The notes below the pieces were generated by a model. It saw only the letters and a list, made by a program, of their open reading frames with translations. It was not told the origin of the DNA and did no database searches. DNA of 64,000 nucleotides from Macrotis lagotis (taxonomy: Eukaryota > Chordata > Mammalia > Peramelemorphia > Peramelidae), in contig NC_133660.1 in assembly GCF_037893015.1 (NCBI RefSeq), forward strand, positions 163,553,728-163,617,727, written 5' to 3'. Below, piece after piece: positions 36,199-63,472 of the stretch (the first letter of the stretch is position 1; each line of letters opens with the position of its first letter). A program made the position numbers and the translations under genes.

Positions 36199-37226
36199 AT
36201 GGGGAAGGGTCAGTGGAAAGGTGGATCCATAGAAAAATTCTTGGAAGGAAATGACCCTAACTCAGAGAGACCTAGAACCTCTAAGGAGAATACAACCTGG
36301 TCTTTAACATGAAAAGACTTCCTTGAAGAAATAAGGAAGGGGTTTAAAAATCAACTGGAAAATTTGGGAGAAACAATTAATACCTTGCAACAAGAAAACA
36401 AATCCTTAAAAAATACAATTGGACAAATACAAACTGAGAATAAATGCAAAAAGAAAATAATTGTCTCAAAACCTCAATTGGTCAAATGGAAAGCTCTTTC
36501 AAAAGTAGAATGGACCAATTGGAAAAGGAGTTGCATAAGGTTAATGAAGAAAACTCCTCTCTAAAAAAAAGAATGGAGTCTGCAGAAACTAATGCCTCCA
36601 TGAGATAGCAAGAGCCAGTTAAACAAAACCAAAAAAACAGAAAAAAATTGAAGAAAATGTAAAATATCTCATCAGCAAAACCACTGACCTTGAGAATAGG
36701 TCAAGAAGGGACAACCTGAAAATTATTGGACTTCCTGAGAACATTGAAGAGGAAAAAAAGCCTGGACTTAATATTACAGGATCTAGTGATGGAAAACTGA
36801 CCTGATATCATGGAACCAGAGGGCAAAGTAGATATTGAAAGAATACATCATTCTCCTCCAGAAAAAGACCCTAAAATTAAAACACCAAGGAATGTTGTGG
36901 TCAAATTCCAGAACTATCAGATAAAAGAGAAAATCCTGCAAGCAGCCAGAAAGAAACAAATTAAATATCAAGGAGCCACAGTAAGGATTACACAGGACCT
37001 GACTGCATCAACATTAAGGGATCGAAGGGCCTGGAATGAGATATTCTGAAGAGCAAGGGAGCTTGGAATGTAGCCAAGAATCTACTGTCCCACAAAACTA
37101 AGCCTTCTCTTCCAGGGAAAAAGATGGATATTTAACAAAATGGAAGAATTCCAAAAATTCCTGATGAAAAGACCAGAGTTAAATAGAAAATTTGGCCATC
37201 AAACAGGAGGTTCAAGAGATACATAA
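36199..37226 (+). pseudogene. L1 ORF1 (RNA-binding chaperone), broken
   Basis: ATG at 36199 reads MGKGQWKGGSIEKFLEGNDP and meets an in-frame stop after TTWSLT near 36308. Downstream is a coiled-coil stretch (ETINTLQQENKSLKNTIGQI), then ENRSRRDNLKIIGLPENIEE of the RRM-like domain, and ASTLRDRRAWNEIF of the C-terminal domain. At least three frameshifts or stops separate these pieces. The known role is to coat L1 RNA as a trimer. Confidence 0.88.
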
Positions 37227-37559
37227 AAAGGTTTAAAAAAGGGGGGGGGGCGGTTAAAAAAAATTGCTATCCAATAAGTTGAAACTGCCTATATTCCAGC
37301 ATGGGGAAAAAGATTCTCATAAATCTTGAGAATTGTAACTCTAGCAGAGAGAATATATACCTAGCCAGAAGTGATGGACATTCATGACCTATCCATGAGA
37401 CTGCTATCCAATAGGATGTAACTGGCTTTAGCCCCACTTGGGAGAAAGACTCTAATAACTCTCAAGAATTTTAACTCTATTAGACAGAATGTACATAGCT
37501 AGAAGTGACAGATACTCAGAATTTTCTATGACTCAGAATGTTCTAAAAAACACTACCTA

Positions 37560-37990
37560 ATTAAAAAGGGGGAAAGGAAGGAGATGGGAGGATGGAGGAG
37601 ATTGAATGGGGTAAATATCATTACACTAAGAGGTACAAAATGCCTAAGGTAATAGAGGGGAAGAAGGGAGGAGATGAGAAATACCTGAATCTTCTTCTCA
37701 TCAGCCTTGGCTTAAAGTCAACTTACACATACTTGGTTAACTTAAAAAAAAATCTAACCTTTCAAGGATTAAAAGGGGAAAAGGGGAGGGGGGATGGAGA
37801 AAAGGAGGGCGAGTGGGGGAAAAGGGGGAACTAACAAAAGGAAGGGAAGGGAAAAGGGAAAAAGAGAAAGGGGAAAGAAAGGGGAGGGGTGATACAGGAG
37901 GGCAAACACACTGAAGGGGGTGGTATTCAGAAACAAAATACTGGGGGAAACCTATAAAAGGGGGGAAGGGGGAAAACAGAAGCAGAGGGA
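37560..37990 (+). other. Polypurine, G-rich inter-ORF tract of the L1
   Basis: Nearly all purine on the plus strand, with repeated GGGG runs (for example GGGGAAAAGGGGAGGGGGG). Lies between the end of ORF1 and the ATG of ORF2 and could form G-quadruplexes. Confidence 0.8.
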
Positions 37991-37997
37991 AGATAGC

Positions 37998-40900
37998 ATG
38001 GAGGGAAATAAAGAATTAGTAATCATAACTTTGAATGTGAATGGGATGAACTCTCCCTTAAAAACATAAGTGAATAGAAGAGTGGATTAAAAAACAGAAT
38101 CCAACAATATGCTGCTTACAAGAAACTCATTTGAAGCAGAGAGATACACATAGAGTAAAGGTAAAAGGTTGGGGCAAAATATATTTTGCTTCAGCTGAAG
38201 TAAAAAAAAAGCAGGGGTAGCAATCCTCATCTCAGACAAAGCAGCAGCAAAAATAGATAGCATTAAAAGAGATAAGGAAGGAAACTTTTTCCTCCTAAAA
38301 AGGTACCATAGACAATAAAGCTATTTCAATACTGAATATATATGCACCCAATGGGACAGCACCCAAATTCTTAGAGGAGAAGCTGAAAGAACTACAGGAA
38401 GATATAGACAGCAAAACTCTACTAATGGGAGACCTTAACCTCCCACTCTCAGATCTACATAAATTGAATCATAAAATAAACAAGAAAGAAGTTAAGGAGG
38501 TAAATAAATTGTTAGAAAAACTAGATATGGTAGACTGATGGAGAAAACTGAATGGGGATATAAAGGAATATACCTTTTTATCTGCAATACATGGGACTTA
38601 TACAAAAATGGACCATGTACTAGGACATAAAAACCTAATAATCAACTGCAGAAAGGCAGAAATAATGAATACATCTTTCTCAGATCACAATACAATAAAA
38701 GTCATATGCAATATTAGGCCAAGGAGATATAGACCCAGAGCAAATTGGGAACTGAATAATCTCATTTTAAAGAATGAGTGGACCAAAAAATAAATTATAG
38801 GAAGAATTAACCACTTTATCCTAGATAATGATAATAATGAAACAACATACCAAAACCTATGGGATTCACTCAAAGTGGCTCTCAGAGGATATATTATAGC
38901 TTCAAATGCTTACATGAATAAATTGGAGAAAGAAGAAATCAATGAACTAAACATGTAACTAAAAAAAATTAGAGAAAGAACAAATTAAAAATCCCCAATT
39001 AAATACCAAATTAGAAATTCTAAAAATTAAAGGAGAAATTAATAAAATTGAAAGCAAAAAAACTATTGAATTAATAAATAAATCCAAAAGTTGGTATCAT
39101 GAAAAACCAATAAAATTGATAAACCCCTGGTCAATTTGATTAAAAAAAAAGAAAGAAAACCAAATTGCTAGTATCATAAATGAAAAAGGTGAACTCACCA
39201 CCAATGAGAAGGAAATTAATAATCTTAAATTATTTTTCCCAACTCTATGCCAATAAATTTGATAATCTAAGTGAAATGGATGAATATTGACAAAAATATA
39301 AGTTGCCCAGGTTAAATGAAGAGGAGATTAAATGCCTAAACACCCCTATCTCAAAAAAAGAAATTCAACAAGCCATCATTGAACATCCCAAGAAAAAATC
39401 TCCAGGGCTTGATGGATTCACAAGTGAATTCTACCAAACATTTAAGGAACAATTGGTTCCAATTCTATATAAACTCTTTGGAAAAATAGGGAAAGATGGA
39501 ACTCTGCCTAACTCTTTCTATGAAACCAATATGGTGCTGTTACCTAAACCAGGAATAGTTAAAACAGAGAAGGAAAATTATAGACCTATCTCCCTGATGA
39601 ATATAGAGGCAAAAATCTTAAATAAAATCTTAGCAAAATGATTTCAACAAGTTATCACTAGGATAATACATTATGATCAAGTAGGATTTATCCCAGGAAT
39701 GGTTCAATATTAGGAAAACTGTTAGTATACTCAATCATATCAACAACAAACCTATCAGAAATTATATGATCATAACAATAGATGCTGAAAAAGCTTTTGA
39801 CAAAACACAGCATCCATTCCTACTAAAAACACTAGAGAGTGTAGTAATAAATGGATTGTTCCTTAAAATAATTAGCAGTATCTATCTGAAGCCATCACAA
39901 GCATTATATTCAATGGGGAGAGGCTAGAGGCATTCCCAATAAGATCAGGGGTGAAACAAGGGTGCCCATTATCACCACTACTATTCAATACTGTATTAAA
40001 ATGTTAGCTTCAGCAATTAGAGAAGAAAAAGAAATTGAAGGAATTAGAATTGGGAAGGAAGAGACAAAACTCTCACTCTTTGCAGATGACATGATGGTAT
40101 ACCTAGAGAATCCCAAGAAATCATCCAAAAAACTACTGGAAACAATTAGCAATTTTAGCAAAATTACAGGTTATAAAATAAACCCTCATAAATCCTCAAC
40201 TTTTATATATATGTCTAGCAAGATACAGCAGGAAGAGCCAGAAAGAGAAATCCCATTCAAAGTAACCTCAGACAATATAAAATACCTTGGAGTCTATTTG
40301 CCAAGACGGACTCAGAAACTTTTTGAAAACAATTATAAAATACTTCTCACACAAATTAAATCAGATTTAAATAACTGAGCAAATATCAACTGCTCATGGA
40401 TAGGTAGAGCTAATATAATAAAAATGACAAGTCTACCAAAACTAAACTACCTGTTTAGTGTCCTACCAATCAAAATTCCAAAAAATTACTTTAATGAGTT
40501 AGAAAAAATTGTGAGTAAATTCATATGGAGAAATAAAAAGTCAAGACTTACCAAGAGCTTAGTGAAAAAAAGTGCAAAAGAAGGTGGCTTAGCCCTACCT
40601 GTAAAATTATATTATAAAGCATCAGTCATCAAAACTATTTGGTACTGGCTAAGAAATAGAGTGGTGGACCAGTGGAATAGACTAGGTGCAAAAGCAGGAG
40701 ACAATTATAGTAATCTGCTGTTTGATAAACCCAAAGAGTCCAGCTTTTGGGATAAAAATCCTCTTTGGTAAAAACTTCTGGGATAATTGGAAGTTAGTAT
40801 GGAAGAAACTTAGATTAGACCAACACCTCACACCCTTTACCAAGATAAGATCCAAATGGTTACAGGACTTAGACATAAAAAACAATACTATAAGCAAATT

Positions 40901-43645
40901 AGAAGATCAAGGACTAGTTTACCTGTCAGATCTATGGAAAGGGGAGCAGTTTATGACTAAGGAAGAGTTGGAGAACATCACCAAAAACCAACTAGATGAT
41001 TTCGATTTCATTAAATTAAAAAGCTTTTGCAGATAAAACCACTGTAACCAAGATCAAAAGAAATGTAGTAAATTGGGAAACAATCTTTACAACTAATGAT
41101 TCTGACAAAGGACTCATTTCTAAAATATACAGAGAACTAAGTCATATTTTTAAAACAAAAAGCCATTCCCCAATTAACAAATGGTCAAAGGATATGCAAA
41201 GGCAATTTACAGATGAGGAGATCAAAGCAATCCATAGCCATATGAAAAAAATGCTCTAAATCATTAATTATTAGGGAAATGCTAATTAAAGCTTCTCTGA
41301 TGTACCACCTCACACCTCTCAGATTGGCCAAAATGACCAGAAAGGATAATGATCATTGTTGGAAGGGTTGTGAGAAATCTGGGACACTATTACACTGTTG
41401 GTGGAGCTGTGAACTCATCCAACCTTTCTGGAGAGCTATTTGGAACTACGCCCAAAGGGAAACAAAAATATGCATACCCTTTGATCCAGCAATACCACTA
41501 CTGGGTCTATATCCTGAAGAGATGATGAAAAAGAGTAAAAACATCACTTGTACAAAAATATTTATAGCAGCCCTGTTTGTGGTGGCAAAGAATTGGAAAT
41601 CAAGTAAATGTCCTTCATTTGGGGAATGGCTTAGCAAACTGTGGTATATGTATGTCATGGAACACTATTGTTCTGTTAGAAACCAGGAGGGGAGTCCACC
41701 GTCTGCTGCTGCTCCCACTGCATCCACTGGGGGAGGAAGAAAATGGCTGTGCCACCTACTTATGCTGACCTTGGAAAATCTGCCAGGGATGTATGTGTTT
41801 ACCAAGGGCTATGGATTTGGCTTAATAAAACTGGATCTGAAAACAAAATCTGAGAATGGACTGGAATTTACAAGTTCAGGTTCAGCAAACACTGAGACAA
41901 GCAAAATTTCAGGCAGTTTGGAAACAAAATATAAATGGTCTGAATATGGCTTGACATTCATAGAAAAATGGAACACAGACACTGGGCACTGAAATTACTG
42001 TTGAGGATCAGCTTGCACGGGGATTGAAGTTGACCTTTGATTCATCCTTCTCACCTAACACTGGGGAAAAAAAGTGCTAAGATTAAGTCAGGATATAAGT
42101 GGGAACATATCAGTCTTGGCTGTGACATGGATTTCGATATATCTGGACCTTTGATACGAGGAGCTGTGGTACTTGGCTATGAGGGCTGGTTGGCAGGCTA
42201 CCAGATGAATTTTGAAAATTCTAAATCTCGGGTAACCCAGAGCAACTTTGCTGTTGGTTAGAAGACTGATGAATTCCAGCTGCACACCAATGTGAATGAG
42301 TACAGAGTTTGGGGGCTCTATTTATCAGAAGGTGAACAAGAAATTGGAAACTGCTGTCAATCTAGCCTGGATAGCTGGAAATAGCAACATTTGTTTTGGA
42401 ATAGCAGCCAAATATCAGATTGACCCTGATGCCTCTTTCTCTGCTAAGGTGAACAACTCCAGCCTGATAGGCTTAGGTTACACCCAGACTCTAAAACCAG
42501 GTATCAAACTGACATTATCAGCTTTGCTGGACCGCAAGAATGTCAATGCTGGTGGCCACAAGCTTGGTCTAGGACTGGAATTTCAAGCATAAAAGAAGTT
42601 GTACAACCACATAATTTTAAAATATTTTGCAGGATAGCTACCTTCAGAAATTAGTGTACCTTTTCATGTTGTATGTCTGGGACGCAAGTATTGCTATGTA
42701 TCAATCACGTTAGACCTCCAGGTTAAAGATGACGTAGCTTTAAAGTGTTATCCTTTCAGAGATACAGAAGAAACCCGATTCAGAAAAAAAGATCCTTTCA
42801 GTTCCAGGCTTTGAGGGGATATGTGATGATTCTCACAACAGCTTTCAGAATTCTCCAAGGATTGAAAGGGTGCGCATTGAGCCACCTTTTTTATCTAGAG
42901 ATAGCTGCTAGTGGAAGGCAATGACATGTAGAAACTTAGTATGTGTCAACTGATTACATGAATGAAATTTTGACTTTCTGAGAATTCATGGTCCATTGCA
43001 GTCAGCTTGGCTACATATCTATCCTGAGTGGGTAGAAAGAGGCTCATTCCTTGATGGAGTGAAAACTTGTCTGTAAAGGAGACTCTTTTTTTTTAAGTCA
43101 AATTCTTATGAATTGTTCCAGTCTTGATTAGTTACTTCTGTCAAAAGTTGTCTGCAGAGTCCTTTAGGTGTCCACTTTGTACCATTTTGTTGTGGAGCCA
43201 GTTTGATGTGATGAAGCCAGTAATGCAGTACTTAATGCCCAGTCTCATTGTGGTTCCATTCACTTTGGCTGAGTTACATACAAAGAGGCTGCTAGGACAA
43301 GAATCATAAGCAGGGAAGAAAAGTCTGTATAACTGTGCTCACATAGTGACATAACTTGGAATCAAAATTGGACTTCTGTTGTATTCTCACACTAATTTTT
43401 TAAAGCAATTAATGGATACATTTTAGTCTTCCATATTGTGTAGAATTAGATGCCTTCCCCTCCAAATGCTGTACTTACCACCACTTAAAAATACAACTTG
43501 AATAAAATATTGAAGCCTCTGCAAAAAATAAACCAGGAAGGATGGGATTTCAGGGAAGCCTGGAGGGATTTGCATGAACTGATGCTGAGTGAGATGAGCA
43601 GAACTAGAAAAACACTGTACACCCTAACAACAACATGGGGGTGAC
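37998..43645 (+). pseudogene. L1 ORF2 (endonuclease / reverse transcriptase), broken and split by the VDAC1 copy
   Basis: ATG at 37998 gives MEGNKELVIITLNVNGMNSP, the usual ORF2 start. The endonuclease segment includes SILNIYAPNGTAPKF, LLMGDLNLPL and SDHNTIKV. RT motifs follow: [48 protein letters not shown] and the catalytic FADDMMVYLENP (about 40080). The cysteine motif [14 protein letters not shown] lies near 41370. The C-terminus (WRDLHELMLSEMSRTRKTL) resumes after the VDAC1 insert at 43541. At least eight stops or shifts are visible. Confidence 0.92.
41691..43529 (+). pseudogene. VDAC1 pseudogene: VDAC1 processed pseudogene inserted in an L1
   Basis: Intronless copy of the mRNA for VDAC1, the outer mitochondrial membrane anion channel. 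ATG at 41743 begins [17 protein letters not shown]; the homology ends at LGLGLEFQA and TAA at 42590-42592. That is 850 bp against the usual 852 (283 codons plus stop). About 50 bp of 5'UTR and 930 bp of 3'UTR are present, with AATAAA at 43501 and a short A-tail. It is dead: a frameshift follows SARDV, bases are missing near NTD..GTEI, another shift lies near the SPNTG segment, FAVG is followed by a stop (tyrosine in VDAC1), and further shifts follow. An imperfect target duplication AAACCAGGAGG / AAACCAGGAAG (41680-41690 and 43530-43540) flanks it, splitting the 3' end of L1 ORF2. VDAC2 or VDAC3 are less likely because the tail matches VDAC1 nearly throughout. Confidence 0.95.
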
Positions 43646-44084
43646 GTTCAACCTTGAAGGACTCGCTCATTCCATCAGTGCAACAATCGGGAACAATTTT
43701 GGGCTATCTGCAAAGGAGAGTGTCATCTGTATCCAGATAAAGAGCCGTGGAGTTTGAACAAAGTTCAAGGACTATTCCCTTTAATTTTGAAAAAAAAAAA
43801 CCAGATATCTTATTGTCTGAGTTTGTTACCTCTTAGACTTCTTGTCTCTTCCTTAAGGATATGATTTCTCTCTCATCACACTCAATTTGGATCAATGTAC
43901 AACATGGAAACAAAGTAAAGATTGACAGATTGTTTTCTGTGGGGAGGGGGTGGGGGAGGGAAGTAAGATGGGGGAAATTGTAAAACTCAAATAATGTCTT
44001 TAATAAAAAAATTAAAAAATTAAAAAAAAAGAATGTGATCCATCCATGACAGAGCTGGAGGTGTTGGAACACGGACTGAGGCAC

Positions 44085-44088
<4 letters not shown>

Positions 44089-44163
<75 letters not shown>
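44089..44163. repeat. (ATT)n microsatellite
   Basis: About 25 uninterrupted ATT units at the junction of HAL1-like 3' DNA and a SINE-like block. Shorter ATT runs recur at 44313-44331 and 44479-44490. Confidence 0.95.
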
Positions 44164-44318
44164 GGGGTTGCAAATGGGCAAATGGGGCTGGGTGGATTGC
44201 CCAGGGCTGCACAGCTAAGTGATTGCTGGGTGTCTGAGGACAGATTTGGACCTGGGTGCTCCTGGCTCCATGGCCAGTGCTCTGTCCACTTGTGCCACCT
44301 GGCTGCCCCTACTTATTA
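44164..44318 (-). mobile_element. GC-rich SINE-like block 1 in the HAL1 tail
   Basis: Reverse-orientation tRNA-headed SINE variant: GGGGCTGGGTGGATTGCCC ... CACCTGGCTGCCCC. It is richer in G and C than the other SINE copies here. Followed by an ATT run and a second similar block. Confidence 0.65.
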
Positions 44319-44329
44319 TTATTATTATT

Positions 44330-44478
44330 ATTTTTGGTTTTTGCAGGGCAATGGGGTTGGGGTGGCTTGCTCAGGGTCACACAGCTGGGTTATTGTTGGG
44401 TGTCTGGGGCCAGATTTGGGCTCAGGTGCTCCTGGCTCCAGGGCCAGTGCTCCATCCACTGCGCCACCTGGCTGCCCC
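44330..44478 (-). mobile_element. GC-rich SINE-like block 2 in the HAL1 tail
   Basis: Second reverse-orientation block, same variant as block 1, between ATT runs. Its right part, 44414-44520, recurs exactly at 48497-48603. Confidence 0.65.
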
Positions 44479-44520
44479 TATTATTATTATAGTAATTATT
44501 ATTTTTTTTTATTTTTCTCT
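44414..44520. repeat. 107-bp block identical to 48497-48603 (copy 1)
   Basis: Runs from inside SINE-like block 2, starting ATTTGGGCTCAGGTGC, through the ATT run and T9 tract to TTTTTCTCT. I compared it base by base with the second copy and found no difference, including the length of the T9 run. Confidence 0.95.
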
Positions 44521-44867
44521 TTCCTTTATTGCTCATGCAGGTCTATATTTGGGGGGAGGGGTATTATGTTTACTCTTAAACAAGAATATTTTAGTAATGT
44601 ATAAAAAACATCATTTGTGAAAATGCTTAGAGAAATACTAATAAGTGTATGTTAAAAAAAAATTACTTCTAAGGTTTTGGTATCCTTGAAGAGATGCCCG
44701 AAGTGTAGTTTTCATCAACATAAGGGACTCTTCTTAGATCTTTTGGGCTAAACTCTGCCTTTGGATATGGCTCAATTCACAGATCATTTAGAGACCACTC
44801 CCAAATCAGAAACGTGAAACTGTGGACTGAGAAAAAAAGTCTTTAAACACTTGTATCATCTAGTGTT

Positions 44868-45028
44868 TTTTTAAGGTTTTTTTGTTTTTACGAGGCAAAT
44901 AGGGTTAAGTGGCTTGCTCAAGGCCTCACAGTTAGGTAATTATTAAGTATCTGAGGCCGCATTTGAACTCAGGTACTCCTGAGTTCAGGGCTGGTGCTCT
45001 ATTCACTTCGCCACCTAGCTGCCCCTAA
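44868..45028 (-). mobile_element. WSINE1-like SINE
   Basis: Reverse copy ending GCCACCTAGCTGCCCC, just beyond the HAL1-like tail. Confidence 0.9.
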
Positions 45029-45254
45029 CTTTCAACCCCTAAAGAATATTTAGTCACTGAACGGGGTTTTCTGTTCGATTGTTGAGAAAACAATTTCAGT
45101 GCCTAGTTAAAATTGAGCTTATTTTTACCAGTAATTTTAAGATATGTTAAGGATGATAGATCAATCACCTACAAGTCCTAGGCATAGATATGAAGTAATT
45201 TGACCAGAAATCACAGCTTATAAATTTGAAAGGTAGGGATTAAACCCCAGTCTC

Positions 45255-45350
45255 CTTGTTAGGGCCTTTCAAATAGGAGCCATTTCATGTAATGTTCCTA
45301 GCACACTATCTGATATACAGTAGACACTTAATAAATGCTGTTTGATTGAC
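45255..45350 (+). mobile_element. LINE2/MIR-type terminal fragment
   Basis: CACTATCTGATATACAGTAG and ACACTTAATAAATGCTGTTTG, just beyond the putative end of the PDGFRA 3'UTR. Confidence 0.6.
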
Positions 45351-45614
45351 TCCTGACTCCAAGCCCAGTATCCAATCTGAAAAATCCTACTGTCTCTAGT
45401 GTAAAGTTTAATGGTAAAGTCCTGGTTTGTTTTAGAAGAATGAACCTAGATCTTCAGCATAACTTTAAATTATATATCATTTATTGAAATATAGAGATCT
45501 GAATTTATACAATTTAAAACAAAATAAAAAGGGGATATTTGTATTGCATATTATAATGATAGTCTCTCCAAATCACGTTTGCCCTCTCCACATAATACAT
45601 CACACCATAGTTTT

Positions 45615-62144
<16,530 letters not shown>

Positions 62145-62483
62145 TCATTGGTTCACTCAAGTGTCGCACACACATCACCTTAGCTTTATTTACTACCCCC
62201 TCAGCATTCCCACATGTGTAAGTGATGTGAGTGAACATAATTATTCTTTCAACGTCTCATGTCAAAAACAGAACAGCCGCCTCAGAGAAAGGCATTAGAA
62301 TAATTGCTTTAATCATGTAACATCTGCAAAGAAATGGTAGGCAGTCATTACCAATGGCAGTACAGCACCAAGAACTGTATCTAACTGGGACAAATGGGGT
62401 TTTTCCTCAGAAAGCTGAAATCTAGACAGGAGGGTCTCTTGTTCTCTGTGGTCACCTCCCATTTCAACATGAGAGAAGCTACG

Positions 62484-62772
62484 TGGCACAAGTGCCTAGT
62501 GCATCGACCCTGGAATCAGGAAGACCTAAGTTCTAATCCAGTCTCAGACACTTACTATGTGACCTTGAACAAGTCACTTAACCCTGATTGCCTCATATCC
62601 AAGGCTGTCTCCAATCATCCTGATTCATATCTGGCTACTGGACCCAGATGGCTCTGGAGAAAGCGAGATTGGTGACTTAGCATAGCACCCCTTCGCTCAA
62701 ATCCAATTCAGGTACTTGATGTTATGGTCTTCTTTTCAAGAGTGAAGGACAAACCAAACTAAAATGGAATGA
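62484..62772 (+). mobile_element. Mar1-like SINE (tRNA head, RTE-type tail) in PDGFRA intron 12
   Basis: GCTACGTGGCACAAGTGCC head, GGCTGTCTCCAATCATCCTG middle and the RTE-like tail TTGATGTTATGGTCTTCTTT then AGAGTGAAGGACAAACC. Confidence 0.82.
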
Positions 62773-63266
62773 ACAAGGAACACAATCCCCAAATCCAGAT
62801 TGATTAAGGTGATGTGATGACCCCTAGCCTATCTTGAAATAACAGAATATAAGGGGCTCCTCTTTAGAGAGACACAGTTCTATCCTTAGCCATTGCCTTT
62901 AATAGTACCCTCAAGTCTAACATCTATGGTTCCAATATTGATATGAATAATTAGATCCCATTCTACCTAGATTACAGATAGATAGCTAGATGGATAGATG
63001 GATAAGATTTTGACCTCAGGCTTCTGTAACGGGCAGTTTTATGTTGGAAAATTATTTGTATAAGACATAACAATACTTAACTGAACTGTGGTTAAATATA
63101 CATAATGATCTAACTAATGTTCAAATAAGGATAAGGAGATATAATTTTTATCTTCTTTATCTATTATCTTCTTTGCCTTATGCACAAAATTACTTAATTA
63201 TTATTGCTGTGTATTCTAGCTATCTGTTTAGCTATATTTATTTATATGTATATACATATATATGTA

Positions 63267-63291
63267 TACACACACACACACACACACACAC
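63267..63291. repeat. (CA)n microsatellite in PDGFRA intron 12
   Basis: About 12 CA units flanked by AT-rich TATA-type runs. Confidence 0.93.
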
Positions 63292-63333
63292 ATATATCTA
63301 GAGTGTGTCTGTTTGAAGAATTTGAAGACAGAG

Positions 63334-63472
63334 GGTGGCTAGGTGGCACAGTGGATAGAGCACTGGCCCTGGAGTCAGGAGTACCTGAATTCAAATCCAA
63401 CCTCAGTCACTTAATAATTACCTAGCTGTGTGGCCTTGGGCAAGCCATTGCCTTGCAAAAAAAAAAAAAAAT
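63334..63472 (+). mobile_element. WSINE1-like SINE in PDGFRA intron 12
   Basis: GGGTGGCTAGGTGGCACAGT to CCTTGC and an A14 tail. The CACTTAACCCC segment near the 3' end is deleted. Confidence 0.9.

Larger units (their letters stand above)
35405..44030 (+). mobile_element. Complete-length but decayed L1 (LINE-1), interrupted by the VDAC1 retrocopy
   Basis: Starts GACTTCTGACCAAGATGGC, a typical L1 5' end, and ends in an A-rich tail. It is flanked by a 12-bp target duplication GAATGTGATCCA (35393-35404 and 44031-44042). Removing the 1.84-kb VDAC1 insert leaves about 6.8 kb: GC-rich 5'UTR (35405-36198), ORF1 (36199-37226), a purine-rich inter-ORF region, ORF2 (37998 to about 43640) and a 3'UTR with a G-rich tract near 43940. 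It inserted into the HAL1-like element that flanks it. Both ORFs have multiple stops and frameshifts, so it is not active. Confidence 0.93.
31842..44620 (+). mobile_element. HAL1-like half-LINE (L1-type ORF1, no ORF2), interrupted by later insertions
   Basis: Begins GGAATCAAGATGGTGACAGG, an L1-like 5' end, with a 5' region rich in G and C to about 32500. L1-type ORF1 pieces follow at 32680-32935 and 33846-34590 (EAEGKIEMERIH; KAKELGMQLKINYPANLNAL). It then goes into a G/A-rich 3' region (34600-35392) without any ORF2, and resumes after the younger L1 at 44043-44620. The element's own parts total about 3.1 kb. The architecture matches HAL1 elements, non-autonomous L1 relatives known in opossum and other mammals. 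The exact 3' end and family name are inferred. ORF1 has several stops. Confidence 0.7.

Noticed and set aside
44182-44620. Frames of 133-140 codons with poly-Y or poly-I runs
   Set aside because: They read through SINE-like blocks and ATT microsatellites.
1-45600. KIT exons
   Set aside because: KIT is the expected neighbour on this side in mammals, but no KIT-like coding segment was seen. It is probably farther left.
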